64,000 nt of DNA from contig CAKSTW010000002.1 of the NCBI GenBank assembly GCA_934501435.1, forward strand, positions 186,001 through 250,000, given 5' to 3'. Positions 17,003 through 25,880 of this stretch are shown piece after piece; the first letter of the stretch is position 1; each line of letters opens with the position of its first letter. The position numbers and the translations under genes were made by a program. This stretch comes from an uncultured Eubacteriales bacterium. GTDB lineage: Bacteria > Bacillota > Clostridia > Oscillospirales > UBA644. The notes under the pieces were generated by a model that made no database searches, was not told the DNA's origin, and saw only the letters and a program-made list of their open reading frames with translations.

Positions 17003-18271
17003 TTAAAGCGTTATGGTAAACTCTATCCGGTTTTCTTCGGGGGATGATGCCGAAATTTTGCCGCCGTGCCCTTCCGCGATGCTCTTTGCGAGAGAAAGAC
17101 CTATCCCGAAACCGCCCGTTTCCGAATTTCGGCTTTCGTCCGCCCGATAAAATCTGTCGAAAAGTTTTGAAAGGTCGCCTTTTATCGGCTCGGCGCAGGC
17201 GTTTTCCGTTTTTATTATTATCTTTTTCTTTGATTTTTTAAGAGAAACAAGGATAGGCGACGACGGGTCGGCATATTTTATAGCGTTGTCGATAAGTATT
17301 GAAACAAGCTGGCGGACGGCGTATTCGTCGCCGTTATACGTTATGTCGGGTTCGACCGAAATTTCAAGCGTTTTGCCGTTTGACGCGGCGAAATCCGAAA
17401 ACGATCCGGCGGTCTCGTTTACCGCGTCGCTTATGCTGAATTCCGAAAATTTAAGGGGAGACTTCTCTTCGTCGAGACGCGAAAGAGAAACGAGCGAATT
17501 TACAAGTTCGGTAAGTTTCTCGGTCTGGCTTTTGGATTTGTCTATCCACTTCTGTTTTCCCGTTTCCATTTCGAGAACGCGCAGGCTTGTCGCGATGACC
17601 GTTATCGGCGTCTTTAATTCATGGCTTGCGTCGGTGATGAAACGCTTCTGCTTTTCGTAACTTTCCGCGACCGGTTCGACAGCTTTTTTCGAGAAGAAAA
17701 CGACAAGCAGGAAAACGAGCAGCGTACAGCCCACGACCGCGACCGCCGACCATAAAAGCAAAGTTTTCGCAGAACGCATTTCGCGGTAACAGTCAAGGAA
17801 TATTATCGTTTTTTCACCGTTTTCGGGGTCGGAAACGAAAAATTTATAGTTGCCGTAAAAACCGTATCCGCGTCCTTTTTTCAATGCCGCCGCGAGAAAT
17901 TCGGAAGTGTCGTTTTCGGTGACCGACGCTATTTTGTCGAAATTTGACGAAACGAGGTTTCCGCTCTCGTCGCACTTCAGAACGAAAAATCTCGTCGAAT
18001 AGGGCGTTTCGGCGGTGAAAGGACCGTTTCCTCTCTCTTTCTGAGGCTCTTTTTTGTCGGGCGGCGGAGTTCCGACGTCGTCTTTCGGCGGTTCGACCTT
18101 GTTTTCGGGAACCGTCCCGTCGTTTTCGTAGATAAGGTTTATCGTTTTGTCAAGGTCGGAAGAGGAGGAATAAAAGGCCGCGGCATTGACCGCGACGGCA
18201 AGCAGGAGCATTACCGCCGCGACCGACAAAGTTGCGATTTTAATAAAACGCGAACGCAGTTTTTTTATCAT
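17003..18271 (-). CDS. Sensor histidine kinase
   Basis: Membrane sensor kinase (422 residues). Two transmembrane segments, near residues 12-34 and 168-190, enclose an extracellular domain with a Pro/Lys/Asp-rich stretch. The dimerisation/phosphoacceptor motif is DASHELKTPI with His near 220. The ATPase boxes are DNAIKYAD and GGFGIGLSLAKSI. The start overlaps the stop of the response-regulator gene by four bases, so the two are coupled partners. The signal is unknown. The neighbouring envelope proteins suggest it watches the cell surface. Confidence 0.9.
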   Translation of the reverse strand: MIKKLRSRFIKIATLSVAAVMLLLAVAVNAAAFYSSSSDLDKTINLIYENDGTVPENKVEPPKDDVGTPPPDKKEPQKERGNGPFTAETPYSTRFFVLKCDESGNLVSSNFDKIASVTENDTSEFLAAALKKGRGYGFYGNYKFFVSDPENGEKTIIFLDCYREMRSAKTLLLWSAVAVVGCTLLVFLLVVFFSKKAVEPVAESYEKQKRFITDASHELKTPITVIATSLRVLEMETGKQKWIDKSKSQTEKLTELVNSLVSLSRLDEEKSPLKFSEFSISDAVNETAGSFSDFAASNGKTLEISVEPDITYNGDEYAVRQLVSILIDNAIKYADPSSPILVSLKKSKKKIIIKTENACAEPIKGDLSKLFDRFYRADESRNSETGGFGIGLSLAKSIAEGHGGKISASSPEENRIEFTITL

Positions 18272-18942
18272 TTTTCAGCCTCCATATAATATCCGAGGCC
18301 TCTGTTCGCCTGAATTGAGACTTTTGAGCCTGTCTGTTTTAATTTTTTGCGCAGGTTCGAGATGTGGACCCAGACGACGTTTATCTCGGCGTCGCTTTCC
18401 CAGCCCCATATCTTTTCCATTATCCTGTCGGCGGAAAAAACAAAGCCGGGGGAGCGGATAAACATTTCGGCAAGTTGGAATTCCCTACCCGAAAGACGGA
18501 CGGTCTTATTCCCGCAGGAAAGAAGACCCGACCCCGAATCAAGGGAGATGTCCGCAAAATTAAGGACCGTCGGGCGGTAATCCTCGCTGCGGCGGAGCAT
18601 TGCCCGAACGCGGCTTATGAGTTCGTCGGGTTCGAACGGTTTCGGAAGATAGTCGTCCGCGCCCGCGTCAAAGCCCGCTATCCTGTCGTAGGTCTGGCCT
18701 TTTGCCGTCAGCATCATGACGGGAGTTTTTATCCCCTCGCGGCGTAATTTTCCGAGAACTTCAAGCCCGTTCATCTTCGGCATCATAATGTCGAGGATTA
18801 TCGCGTCGTAGCCGCCCGAAACGGCGTAGTCATAGGCGTCCTGCCCGTCGTGAACGGCGTCCGCCGAGAAATTATTTTTTTCAAAAAAGACGGTAAGCGC
18901 CTCCGCAAGGTCCTTTTCGTCTTCTGCGATAAGCAAACGCAT
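18268..18942 (-). CDS. OmpR-family response regulator
   Basis: Receiver domain (MRLLIAEDEKDLAEAL, phosphoacceptor Asp in ILDIMMPKMNG, Lys in LPKPFEPDEL) followed by a winged-helix DNA-binding domain (LSGREFQLAEMFIRSPG … VVWVHISNLRKKL). The ATG at 18942 is chosen over the GTG at 18951 because AGGTG lies six bases upstream, overlapping that GTG. It is a plausible binder of the mirrored 11-bp repeats at 20397-20448, since OmpR-type regulators bind direct repeats with that period. Confidence 0.92.
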   Translation of the reverse strand: MRLLIAEDEKDLAEALTVFFEKNNFSADAVHDGQDAYDYAVSGGYDAIILDIMMPKMNGLEVLGKLRREGIKTPVMMLTAKGQTYDRIAGFDAGADDYLPKPFEPDELISRVRAMLRRSEDYRPTVLNFADISLDSGSGLLSCGNKTVRLSGREFQLAEMFIRSPGFVFSADRIMEKIWGWESDAEINVVWVHISNLRKKLKQTGSKVSIQANRGLGYYMEAEK

Positions 18943-18962
18943 TTTTATCACCTGCCGATAAC

Positions 18963-18991
18963 AGTATACTTAAAATCTGCGGCAAAGTCAA
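18963..18991 (-). promoter_or_regulatory. Internal promoter for the two-component system
   Basis: On the minus strand TTGACT (18986-18991), 17 bases, TATACT (18963-18968). It starts at the very end of the DUF4956 gene, so regulator and kinase can be made independently of the upstream genes. Confidence 0.72.
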
Positions 18992-18992
18992 T

Positions 18993-19649
18993 CTATAAAG
19001 CCTCTTTTTCGCCCGTTCTGCCGCAGACGATATTCAGGTTTCCGTTCCGACAGCGAATGTCGTCGATAAAACTTTTCGGAACGGCGCCTTTGAGGGTTAT
19101 TATATATTCGAGGTCGTAAAGCGTTCCCATATTCGAAGTTTTGACTTTTACAAGTTCGTGCGAGAGGGTGTATTTTTCGAAAAGATCGTCGAAAAGCCCT
19201 TCGTAGTCGAGATTTTCGGGAATCGTTATCTTCAGCGTTTTCTCGGTCTTTCTGCTGCCGAAGCCTGTTGCGGTAAGAATTATCATGACCGCCGAAACAA
19301 GCAGAAACATTATCGCCGCAAGGAAAACGTAGCCCATTCCCGCGGCAAGTCCTACCGCCATCGCAAGGAATATCGCGCCTATCTCCTTTGCCGAACCCGG
19401 AGCCGAACGGAAGCGGACAAGGCTGAACGCCCCCGCGACCGCGACCCCCGCGCCGATGTTTCCGTTTACGAGCATTATGATTATCTGAACTGTCGCGGGT
19501 AAAATTGCAAGGGTTACCGCAAAACTCTGCGACGACCGCGTTTTATACATACTCACCACCGAGATAAGCACGCCTAAAATAAGAGATGCCAAAGTACAGA
19601 TTATAAAACTTTTAACGGTGAGTTCCGTTCCTATTATTGAATTAAGCAC
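18993..19649 (-). CDS. DUF4956 membrane protein
   Basis: Membrane protein of 218 residues with about four hydrophobic helices in the first 130 residues, including the family pattern GAGVAVAGAFSLVRFRSAPGSAKEIGA, and a soluble C-terminal domain. DUF4956 proteins commonly stand next to VTC-domain and CotH or carbohydrate-binding proteins, as here. The start overlaps the VTC gene stop by eight bases. The function is not established. A role with the VTC-domain partner at the membrane is an inference from linkage. Confidence 0.85.
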   Translation of the reverse strand: MLNSIIGTELTVKSFIICTLASLILGVLISVVSMYKTRSSQSFAVTLAILPATVQIIIMLVNGNIGAGVAVAGAFSLVRFRSAPGSAKEIGAIFLAMAVGLAAGMGYVFLAAIMFLLVSAVMIILTATGFGSRKTEKTLKITIPENLDYEGLFDDLFEKYTLSHELVKVKTSNMGTLYDLEYIITLKGAVPKSFIDDIRCRNGNLNIVCGRTGEKEAL

Positions 19650-20364
19650 AGAAAATGCCCTCCTTTTCGGCAGTGTTTTCGCCTTTCATAATTTCTTCGC
19701 GCCAGACCGTTCCGTATTTCGAAAAGGACGTCGGGAAAATTCCGTTTTCGGAAAGAAATTCCGAAAGCCACAGGGGACAGGCGGAAGCAAATTTTATTTC
19801 GCAGAGATAGTCTCCGTCGAAGAAATATTTTCCGAAATCCCCGTAACGCAGGTCGAGCCTGTCGGCGCGGTAACGCATATTGCAGTCGAAAGTTATCCGC
19901 AAAGAGGGGTCGAAAATCCCGGCGTACGCCTCGCAGTCGTATCCTATATAGACTTTCGGTTCGGTCCCGTAAAACTGCCGGAACGCCGAAATTTCTTTTC
20001 CTATCTGCCCGAAATGTTCGCCCGGAAGACCGCCCGAAAGCAGGAGCGCCGCCTCCGCGGGCATTGCCGAAATCCTCCGTTTATAGACGATCCCGTCGTA
20101 TTTTTTCTTTATTTCAACGAAAACTTTTTCGCCGGGACGGGGAACGCCGTAACTTCTCACCCGAAGCTTTTCCTTATATATCGGTTTTTCGAGGGACGCT
20201 CTTATAAGTCTCATGTCGGGGGTGTCGTAATATATGTTGCAGAGCGAATATTTTCCGTAATCGTCTTCGCGCATATACTTTTTCATTTCGCAAAGCAAAA
20301 GTTCTTTCTGCTTTGCGGTCAGTCTGTATTTCTTTTCATATCTTTTGAAAGAAGTCTGAATCAT
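19642..20364 (-). CDS. VTC-domain (polyphosphate polymerase-like) protein
   Basis: Cytoplasmic protein of about 240 residues with the VTC/CYTH tunnel fold. The visible basic and acidic motifs are KRYEKKYRL, KLRVRSYG, VFVEIKKKYDG, YKRRISA and CEIKFA, which in yeast Vtc4 bind nucleotide and the polyphosphate chain. Whether this bacterial form makes polyphosphate is not established. The ATG at 20364 has AGGAGG ten bases upstream. It is the first gene of the minus-strand operon, driven by the mirrored promoter at 20387-20418. Confidence 0.85.
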   Translation of the reverse strand: MIQTSFKRYEKKYRLTAKQKELLLCEMKKYMREDDYGKYSLCNIYYDTPDMRLIRASLEKPIYKEKLRVRSYGVPRPGEKVFVEIKKKYDGIVYKRRISAMPAEAALLLSGGLPGEHFGQIGKEISAFRQFYGTEPKVYIGYDCEAYAGIFDPSLRITFDCNMRYRADRLDLRYGDFGKYFFDGDYLCEIKFASACPLWLSEFLSENGIFPTSFSKYGTVWREEIMKGENTAEKEGIFCA

Positions 20365-20386
20365 TTTTCTCTCGCCTCCTGCAAAC

Positions 20387-20458
20387 ATGATAGACGGCGA
20401 ACCTTAACTCAACCTAAAGGTCTTCCTTTAAGTTCGTTTTAGGTTCGGGCGCTATACT
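20387..20458. promoter_or_regulatory. Mirror-image divergent promoters with paired 11-bp direct repeats
   Basis: Plus strand: TTTAAGTTCGT and TTTAGGTTCGG are adjacent 11-bp repeats (20427-20448), ending four bases before the -10 TATACT (20453-20458). Minus strand: TTTAGGTTGAG and TTAAGGTTCGC are adjacent 11-bp repeats (20397-20418), ending four bases before the -10 TATCAT (20387-20392). Neither side has a consensus -35. This matches activation by an OmpR/PhoB-type response regulator bound to direct repeats in place of the -35. The regulator at 18268-18942 is the obvious candidate. Confidence 0.78.
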
Positions 20459-20502
20459 TTTCGCAGAAGCCGGGAAAGACCGGCGCGAAAGGAATGATAT
20501 TT

Positions 20503-22620
20503 ATGAAAAGAACGAAAAAATTACGCCTGTCGGCGATTATCGTCGCGGCGCTGTTCCTATTTACATTGTTCCCCGTCTCTTTTTCTGCGGCGGAATATTC
20601 AGCGGAGGGCGCTGCGACCGCCGTCTTTTCCGAAAGCGGCGTTTCGGTCTCGGGGGACGGGTGCTTATCTGACGGCTCAAATATCACAATAACGAAGTCG
20701 GGGACCTATATATTATCCGGGAACGGAAAGGGCAGCGTGACCGTCGATAAAGGAACGACGGGAGTAACAATAGTTTTGTCGGGGCTTACCCTTAAATCGG
20801 AAGACAGCGCCGTAATACTCTGCAAAAAAGGCACGGAAGTAACGATAATTGCGGCGGAGGGGACCGAAAACTTTCTTTCCGACACCGAAAAAAACAACGA
20901 CGAAAACTATCCCGATAACGAAAAAGCCGAAAACGCGGTCATTAAATGCAAGGACGGTTCGAAGGTTGTTTTGCGCGGCGGAGGAACGCTTTCGGTTTCG
21001 GCAAACGGCAAAAACGGCATAAAATCGGGGCTTTCGGACGACAACGGCGACGCGTCGCTCACAATAAAAGACCTTACCCTGAACATCACTTCAACCGTCA
21101 ACGACGCAATAAACGCCGAACAGGAACTCAACGTTTTAAGCGGAAATATCACCGTTTCCGCCGCGGATAAAGGACTTCACTGCGATTATGTAATGAATAT
21201 CGGCGCGGAAAACACCGACGGGCCGACAATAAAAGTTTCCGAAAGCGAAGAGGGACTTGAGGCGGCGGCTGTCAACGTTTATTCGGGAAATATCACGATA
21301 TATTCCTCCGACGACTGCATAAACGCCGCAAATAAGGAACTTTCCGACTTTTCCTTTGCGATAAATATTTCGGGCGGCAGACTTTGGGCATATTCTTCGG
21401 GCGGCGACGGCTTTGACTCGAACGGAACCATTGATATTTCGGGCGGCAGCGTCACTGTCTGGACCGCGAACACCGCCGACGACCAGCCCCTTGACGCGGA
21501 CGGGAAAATTACGGTTTCGGGAGGCACGGTCCTTGCGGCGGGCGGCAGCAGCGGCACGGGAATGAACCTTTCGTCGTCTCAGGGATATGTTTCTTTCGGA
21601 AATTCGGGCGGCAGGGGAGGTTTCGGCGGCGGCATGCAGCAGCCGAACGGCGGAAATATGCAGATCCCTCCCGACATGAGCGGAAAGTCTTCGGACGGCG
21701 CGCAGGGCGGAAAGAGCAATACACAGGGCGGTAACGGTACTTCGACCTCTCCCGACATGAACGGAAATTCCTCGAATAATACTTCGGGTGAGAGAAATAC
21801 GGGCGCGGCGCTTTCCGACGGCGGCTTTGCAGAGACCGCAAAAGGCGGGAATATCAGCACTCTGAACGGAAACAACAATGCGCAAGGCGGCAACGACAAT
21901 GCGCAGAGCGGAAACAACGGCGTACAGGGCGGCAACGGAGGAATTCAAAGACCCTCCGACGGCAATATGACCTCTCCCGACGGCTCGTCTGACGGAAACG
22001 CTCCCTCTCTTCCCGACGGAGCGCCCGACGGCGGCGCCGCGACTTTCCCCGGAGGAAACGGCGGGCAGAGCGCAGGCGTTTCAAAAGGCGAAACAATGTC
22101 GGTAACCGACTCTTCGGGCAACACCCTCTTTTCCGAAGAAGCGCCCTGCAATGTAAGTTTTGTCTTCTTTTCCTCTTCCGACATTGCGGAAAACGGCGAA
22201 TATTCGCTCCTTGCAAACGGCAGTGAAACGCTTACCGCGACAGGTTCGACGGGAGAAACGTCTTCTGCCTTTACTCCGGGCGGCAGCCGCGATTTTCCGC
22301 AGAACGGAAAAAGCGGATTTAACGTCCTTTACGTTATAATTCCCGTGGCTGCGTTCCTTGTCGGCGGCGGTATTTCCGCTCTTGTAATTCTTCTTTGCAT
22401 CAAAAAAGGCAGGAAGAAAAATAAGGCGGCGAAACCCGACGCGACCGAGACAGAGACGGGCGTTGCGGAAGAAAAAACCGAAGAAACCGCGGCAGAGACG
22501 GGCTTTGAGAAAGAAAAAACCGCCGGCTCCGCCTCTTCGAAAGAAAAATCCGAAGAAATAAAGGGCGAAGAAAAAACGGCGGAAACCGAGGAAGAACCGA
22601 CTTCCGACAATAAAGAATAA
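20503..22620 (+). CDS. Secreted, membrane-anchored carbohydrate-binding (Cthe_2159-like) protein
   Basis: Large surface protein (705 residues). Residues 1-29 are a signal peptide. About 45-350 carry the repetitive beta-helix pattern (ISGGSVTVW, VSGGTVLAAGG) of Cthe_2159-type carbohydrate-binding domains. About 355-540 are a low-complexity Gly/Asn/Ser/Gln-rich linker with repeated GGN-NAQ-GGN motifs. A transmembrane helix near 610-635 is followed by a Lys- then Glu-rich cytoplasmic tail. The ATG at 20503 has AAAGGA nine bases upstream and is preferred to the one at 20494. Divergent from, and probably co-regulated with, the VTC-DUF4956 operon. Confidence 0.85.
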   Translation: MKRTKKLRLSAIIVAALFLFTLFPVSFSAAEYSAEGAATAVFSESGVSVSGDGCLSDGSNITITKSGTYILSGNGKGSVTVDKGTTGVTIVLSGLTLKSEDSAVILCKKGTEVTIIAAEGTENFLSDTEKNNDENYPDNEKAENAVIKCKDGSKVVLRGGGTLSVSANGKNGIKSGLSDDNGDASLTIKDLTLNITSTVNDAINAEQELNVLSGNITVSAADKGLHCDYVMNIGAENTDGPTIKVSESEEGLEAAAVNVYSGNITIYSSDDCINAANKELSDFSFAINISGGRLWAYSSGGDGFDSNGTIDISGGSVTVWTANTADDQPLDADGKITVSGGTVLAAGGSSGTGMNLSSSQGYVSFGNSGGRGGFGGGMQQPNGGNMQIPPDMSGKSSDGAQGGKSNTQGGNGTSTSPDMNGNSSNNTSGERNTGAALSDGGFAETAKGGNISTLNGNNNAQGGNDNAQSGNNGVQGGNGGIQRPSDGNMTSPDGSSDGNAPSLPDGAPDGGAATFPGGNGGQSAGVSKGETMSVTDSSGNTLFSEEAPCNVSFVFFSSSDIAENGEYSLLANGSETLTATGSTGETSSAFTPGGSRDFPQNGKSGFNVLYVIIPVAAFLVGGGISALVILLCIKKGRKKNKAAKPDATETETGVAEEKTEETAAETGFEKEKTAGSASSKEKSEEIKGEEKTAETEEEPTSDNKE

Positions 22621-22626
22621 AACAGA

Positions 22627-22665
22627 AACCCGACAGGAGAAAAGCTCCTGTCGGGTTGACTTTTT
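22627..22665 (+). terminator. Strong terminator after the surface-protein gene
   Basis: A 13-bp perfect stem (AACCCGACAGGAG and its complement) and a 5-base loop are followed by GACTTTTTG. Confidence 0.9.
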
Positions 22666-23203
22666 GCCGATATCGAGGGGACATTCGGAAATTCGGGCGT
22701 CGGCGGAATAAAAACGCAAAATTGCGGGTGTCGGGGGAGCGGCGTTCCGGTGCCGGGGAGGAAAAACGCGAGCCTTTCGACATCGGGGGAATGCGTAATT
22801 TCGGATATTGGCGGCGGGGCGGTAAAAACGCATATTGTCGGATATCGGGGGCGGGTCTCCGGTGTCGGGGAGGAAAACGCGTGACTTTCGACATCGGGAA
22901 AAGAGAGGGATTGAATGATGGGGGAAATGCGGGATCGCGGATATTATAGGAAATAAAAATGCGTGATCGCAGGTATTGCGGGAAATGAAAATGAGAAAAG
23001 CGGCTGTTGCGGGCGACGGACAGGGGACGAGAGGGAGGAGTGCCGCGGAGGGCTTCCTTTTATAGGGGGAGTGTTGCGGAGAGGGCGGAGGGCTGCGGAG
23101 AGTTGAGTACAGAGGGTGTCACGCGTACGGGGCGGAGTGCTGCGGAAGGTTTCCTTTTATAGGGGGAGACTGCGGGGCGATTGCGGATAAGTGAGAATAA
23201 AAG
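22666..23203. repeat. Gene-free, G-rich degenerate repeat region
   Basis: About 540 bases with no convincing gene. The plus strand is purine- and G-rich. Two imperfect copies of a unit of about 100 bases lie at 22685-22793 and 22797-22900, each ending in CTTTCGACATCGGG. Two copies of a unit of about 45 bases, both containing TTCCTTTTATAGGGGGAG, begin near 23034 and 23129. Reading frames here are compositionally biased and have no family features. Confidence 0.7.
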
Positions 23204-23242
23204 CGCGGAAAAAGGAAAAGCGGCTGTCTTTTGACAGCCGCT
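23204..23242 (-). terminator. Terminator of the PhoR-like operon
   Basis: On the minus strand AGCGGCTGTC, the loop AAAA and GACAGCCGCT form a perfect 10-bp stem followed by TTTCCTTTTTC. Confidence 0.85.
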
Positions 23243-23336
23243 CATATTTTGTTTGAATTTTGAGGACAGGGAAAGCAAAGGTCGGTTTCCCTTTGCGAAG
23301 AAAACCGGGGAAAAGCGAATGTTTTTGGCTTTTTCC

Positions 23337-25097
23337 TTATTCTTCGTCTTCCTCTTTATCCGCGAGTGGGAGGACCGTTTTGAAGGTCGTGCCGTGGCCC
23401 GGTTCGCTTTCGATAAGAATCGTTCCCTTGTGCAGTTTCGCTATCTGCCATGCGATAGCAAGACCGAGACCCGTTCCCGTTTCGCTGCCGCCGCGCGCTT
23501 TGTCGACCTTATAAAATCTTTCGAAGATATACGGCTGATCCTCTTTCGGAATTCCGCAGCCGGTATCCTTTACGCAGAGGTAGGCTTTTTTGTTTTTCGC
23601 GTATATCGAAACGGTTATCGTGCCTTTTTCGGGCGTGAATTTTATCGCGTTGTCTATAAAGATTATCATAAGCTGACGGAGCCTTGCTTCGTCGCCCCAT
23701 ACGGGCGGGATACTTACGGGCTCGTAGTTTATTTTGATCTTTTTGTTTGCCGCTATCATCTGCATATTGTCGGTTATCGTCTTCGCGAGAGCGTCGAGGT
23801 CGACTTCTCTCGGTTCGATCTTTATTTTGCCCGACTTCATACGCGAGGTGTCAAGCAGGTCCTTGACAAGGTTTGTCAGCGCCGCCGATTCGGTGTCTAT
23901 CTTCTGATAGCACTGTTTTTTTGCTTCTTCGCTGTCGAGAACGTCGTCCATAAGCAGTTCGACAGCCCCTCTGATTATCGTCAGCGGAGTCCGGAATTCG
24001 TGCGAAACGTTCGAGACGAATTCGCGCCGCGTCTGTTCAAGACGTTCCCTTTCGGTTATGTCGCTTACGACGGCGATAACTCCGTCGACTTTTTCAAGGC
24101 TTTTTATCTGTGTTATCGTGAAAGAAAGTATCTTATTCTTTACTTCTATCGTGACGTTCTGCGCTCTGCCGTCTTCCATAACTTCGAGCATCGCGTTTCT
24201 TACGTCGTCCCGCAGGAAATAGTCTTCGTCGCAGATATTTAAGAGTGCGGCGTTGTATTTTACGAGATTCAGGTTCGTGTCGTAGACCGCGAGCCCGTCG
24301 GAAATGTTTTCGATTATGTTCGAAAGTTTCGCGGTTTCGTTCGAAATGTCCGAAACGGAATCTTTCGTGGTTCTGGCAAGACTGTTTATGCTGTCGCCTA
24401 TCATGTTGAGTTCGGGCTGATTTAAGTGTCCGACTCTGACGTCGTAGTTCCCGTGCGACATTTCCGCCGCCGCCGTCGAAATTTCATTAAGCGGTTTTAC
24501 AAACTGCGAAGAGAAAATGAAACCGACCGAAAACGAGAATATCAGAGAAACGACGATCATTGCGAAAATATACAGCCACGAAGAGTGAATGAACGCCCCG
24601 TAACCGCTCTCGGTCGCGTGCAGAATAACCGCTCCCGCAATTTTTCCGCCGGATTTTGCCCCGGAAAGAATAGGAACTCCGACCGAAAGGCTGTCGCTCT
24701 TAAGATAGCCGGAAAAATCGTTGCCGATACGGGAATACCCCTGAAGCACTTCTTTTACAAAAGATTCGGCGCTCCCCGAAAGTTCCGCGGTCCTTGAGGG
24801 GCTCGTCGCCGAGCCTGTTATGAAAAACGTTCCTGTCGAATGGCAGACCCATATATCATAGCCCGTCGCCTGCGATATATACCCTATCGTCGGGAGTTTG
24901 CGGTCGAGGGTCGCAAGCATGTTCTCATTTTTAATAAGCTGTGCAACTTGCGTCGCACAGCTTTCCATTTCTTTTTTCTCCTCTTCCCGCAGATGGTTTC
25001 CGTAAAGCGCGGTAAAGGAAAGTCCGGATATAAGGGCTATAAGAACGGCAAGACAGGTAAAGAGCAAAGTCAGTTTGGCTGTAATGCTCTTGAACAT
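23337..25097 (-). CDS. PhoR/WalK-like sensor histidine kinase
   Basis: 586-residue membrane kinase. TM1 is near 8-30 and TM2 near 175-197, with an extracellular sensor domain between. Then come a HAMP domain (PLNEISTAAAEMSHGNYDVRV), a PAS domain (NIIENISDGLAVYD), the His box FVSNVSHEFRTPL and the ATPase motifs DNAIKFTPE and GLGLAIAWQIAKLH. This order is that of PhoR and WalK. It starts three bases after the stop of its response regulator. The stimulus is unknown; cell-wall or phosphate stress are the usual roles in the family. Confidence 0.92.
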   Translation of the reverse strand: MFKSITAKLTLLFTCLAVLIALISGLSFTALYGNHLREEEKKEMESCATQVAQLIKNENMLATLDRKLPTIGYISQATGYDIWVCHSTGTFFITGSATSPSRTAELSGSAESFVKEVLQGYSRIGNDFSGYLKSDSLSVGVPILSGAKSGGKIAGAVILHATESGYGAFIHSSWLYIFAMIVVSLIFSFSVGFIFSSQFVKPLNEISTAAAEMSHGNYDVRVGHLNQPELNMIGDSINSLARTTKDSVSDISNETAKLSNIIENISDGLAVYDTNLNLVKYNAALLNICDEDYFLRDDVRNAMLEVMEDGRAQNVTIEVKNKILSFTITQIKSLEKVDGVIAVVSDITERERLEQTRREFVSNVSHEFRTPLTIIRGAVELLMDDVLDSEEAKKQCYQKIDTESAALTNLVKDLLDTSRMKSGKIKIEPREVDLDALAKTITDNMQMIAANKKIKINYEPVSIPPVWGDEARLRQLMIIFIDNAIKFTPEKGTITVSIYAKNKKAYLCVKDTGCGIPKEDQPYIFERFYKVDKARGGSETGTGLGLAIAWQIAKLHKGTILIESEPGHGTTFKTVLPLADKEEDEE

Positions 25098-25100
25098 ATC

Positions 25101-25790
25101 TTATTTTACCTCGAATTTATAGCCGACGCCCCATACGGTCTTGATATCGAAACCGACGGTGCTGTCAAGGTTGAGTTTCGTACGAATTCTCTTGATGTGA
25201 GTGTCTACCGTGCGGGTGTCTCCGAAATATTCGTAGCCCCAGATGTTTTCGAGAAGATGGTCTCTCGTGAAAACTCTGCCGGGGTTGGTGACGAAGAGCC
25301 AGAGAATTTCGATTTCTTTTTTGGTAAGTACGATGGGTTTGCCGTTGACGGACGCTTCGTAACTGTTCATGTCGATGCAGAGACCTGCAATCTCTATTCT
25401 CTTGCTCTTTTCATCGACGACGTCGTCGGTAACTCTGCGGAGAACCGCCTTGACTCTGGTCATGACTTCTCTCGGGCTGAACGGTTTGATGACATAGTCG
25501 TCGGCGCCGTAGTCGAGACCCATTATCTTATCCGCTTCTTCCTGTTTGGCGGTGACCATTATAATAGGAACGTTGGAGGTCTGTCTTATCTGTTTACAGA
25601 CATCGTATCCGTTCATCTTCGGCATCATTACGTCGAGCAGAATGATACACGGATTGTATTCCTTCCACATTTTGAGAGCCTGTTCGCCGTCGTAGGCACA
25701 AACGTATTTGTACCCTTCCTTCTGGGCATAGATCTTCAGAATATCAACTATGTCCTTATTGTCGTCGGCGATTAAGATTGTTTTTTCCAT
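25101..25790 (-). CDS. PhoP/WalR-like response regulator
   Basis: 229-residue OmpR-family regulator: receiver domain with ILIADDNKDIVDIL, phosphoacceptor Asp in ILLDVMMPKMNG and Lys in VIKPFSPRE, then a winged helix (LTKKEIEILWLFVTNPG … TRTVDTHIKRIRTKL). AGGAGG lies nine bases before the ATG at 25790. The gap of 90 bases to the YgiQ gene contains a TATAAT on the minus strand but no good -35, so it may be transcribed from upstream or from its own weak promoter. Confidence 0.93.
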   Translation of the reverse strand: MEKTILIADDNKDIVDILKIYAQKEGYKYVCAYDGEQALKMWKEYNPCIILLDVMMPKMNGYDVCKQIRQTSNVPIIMVTAKQEEADKIMGLDYGADDYVIKPFSPREVMTRVKAVLRRVTDDVVDEKSKRIEIAGLCIDMNSYEASVNGKPIVLTKKEIEILWLFVTNPGRVFTRDHLLENIWGYEYFGDTRTVDTHIKRIRTKLNLDSTVGFDIKTVWGVGYKFEVK

Positions 25791-25880
25791 GTCGCGGGAC
25801 CTCCTGAATTTTTTTATTCCAATATATGGGTTTTTTACATTTATATAAAAATTATAAAACGATAATAAGACGAAAATATG

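Noticed and set aside
22656..22949. 97-residue plus-strand frame after the surface-protein terminator
   Set aside because: It starts within the terminator's tail and follows the degenerate 100-base repeats. No ribosome binding site or family pattern.
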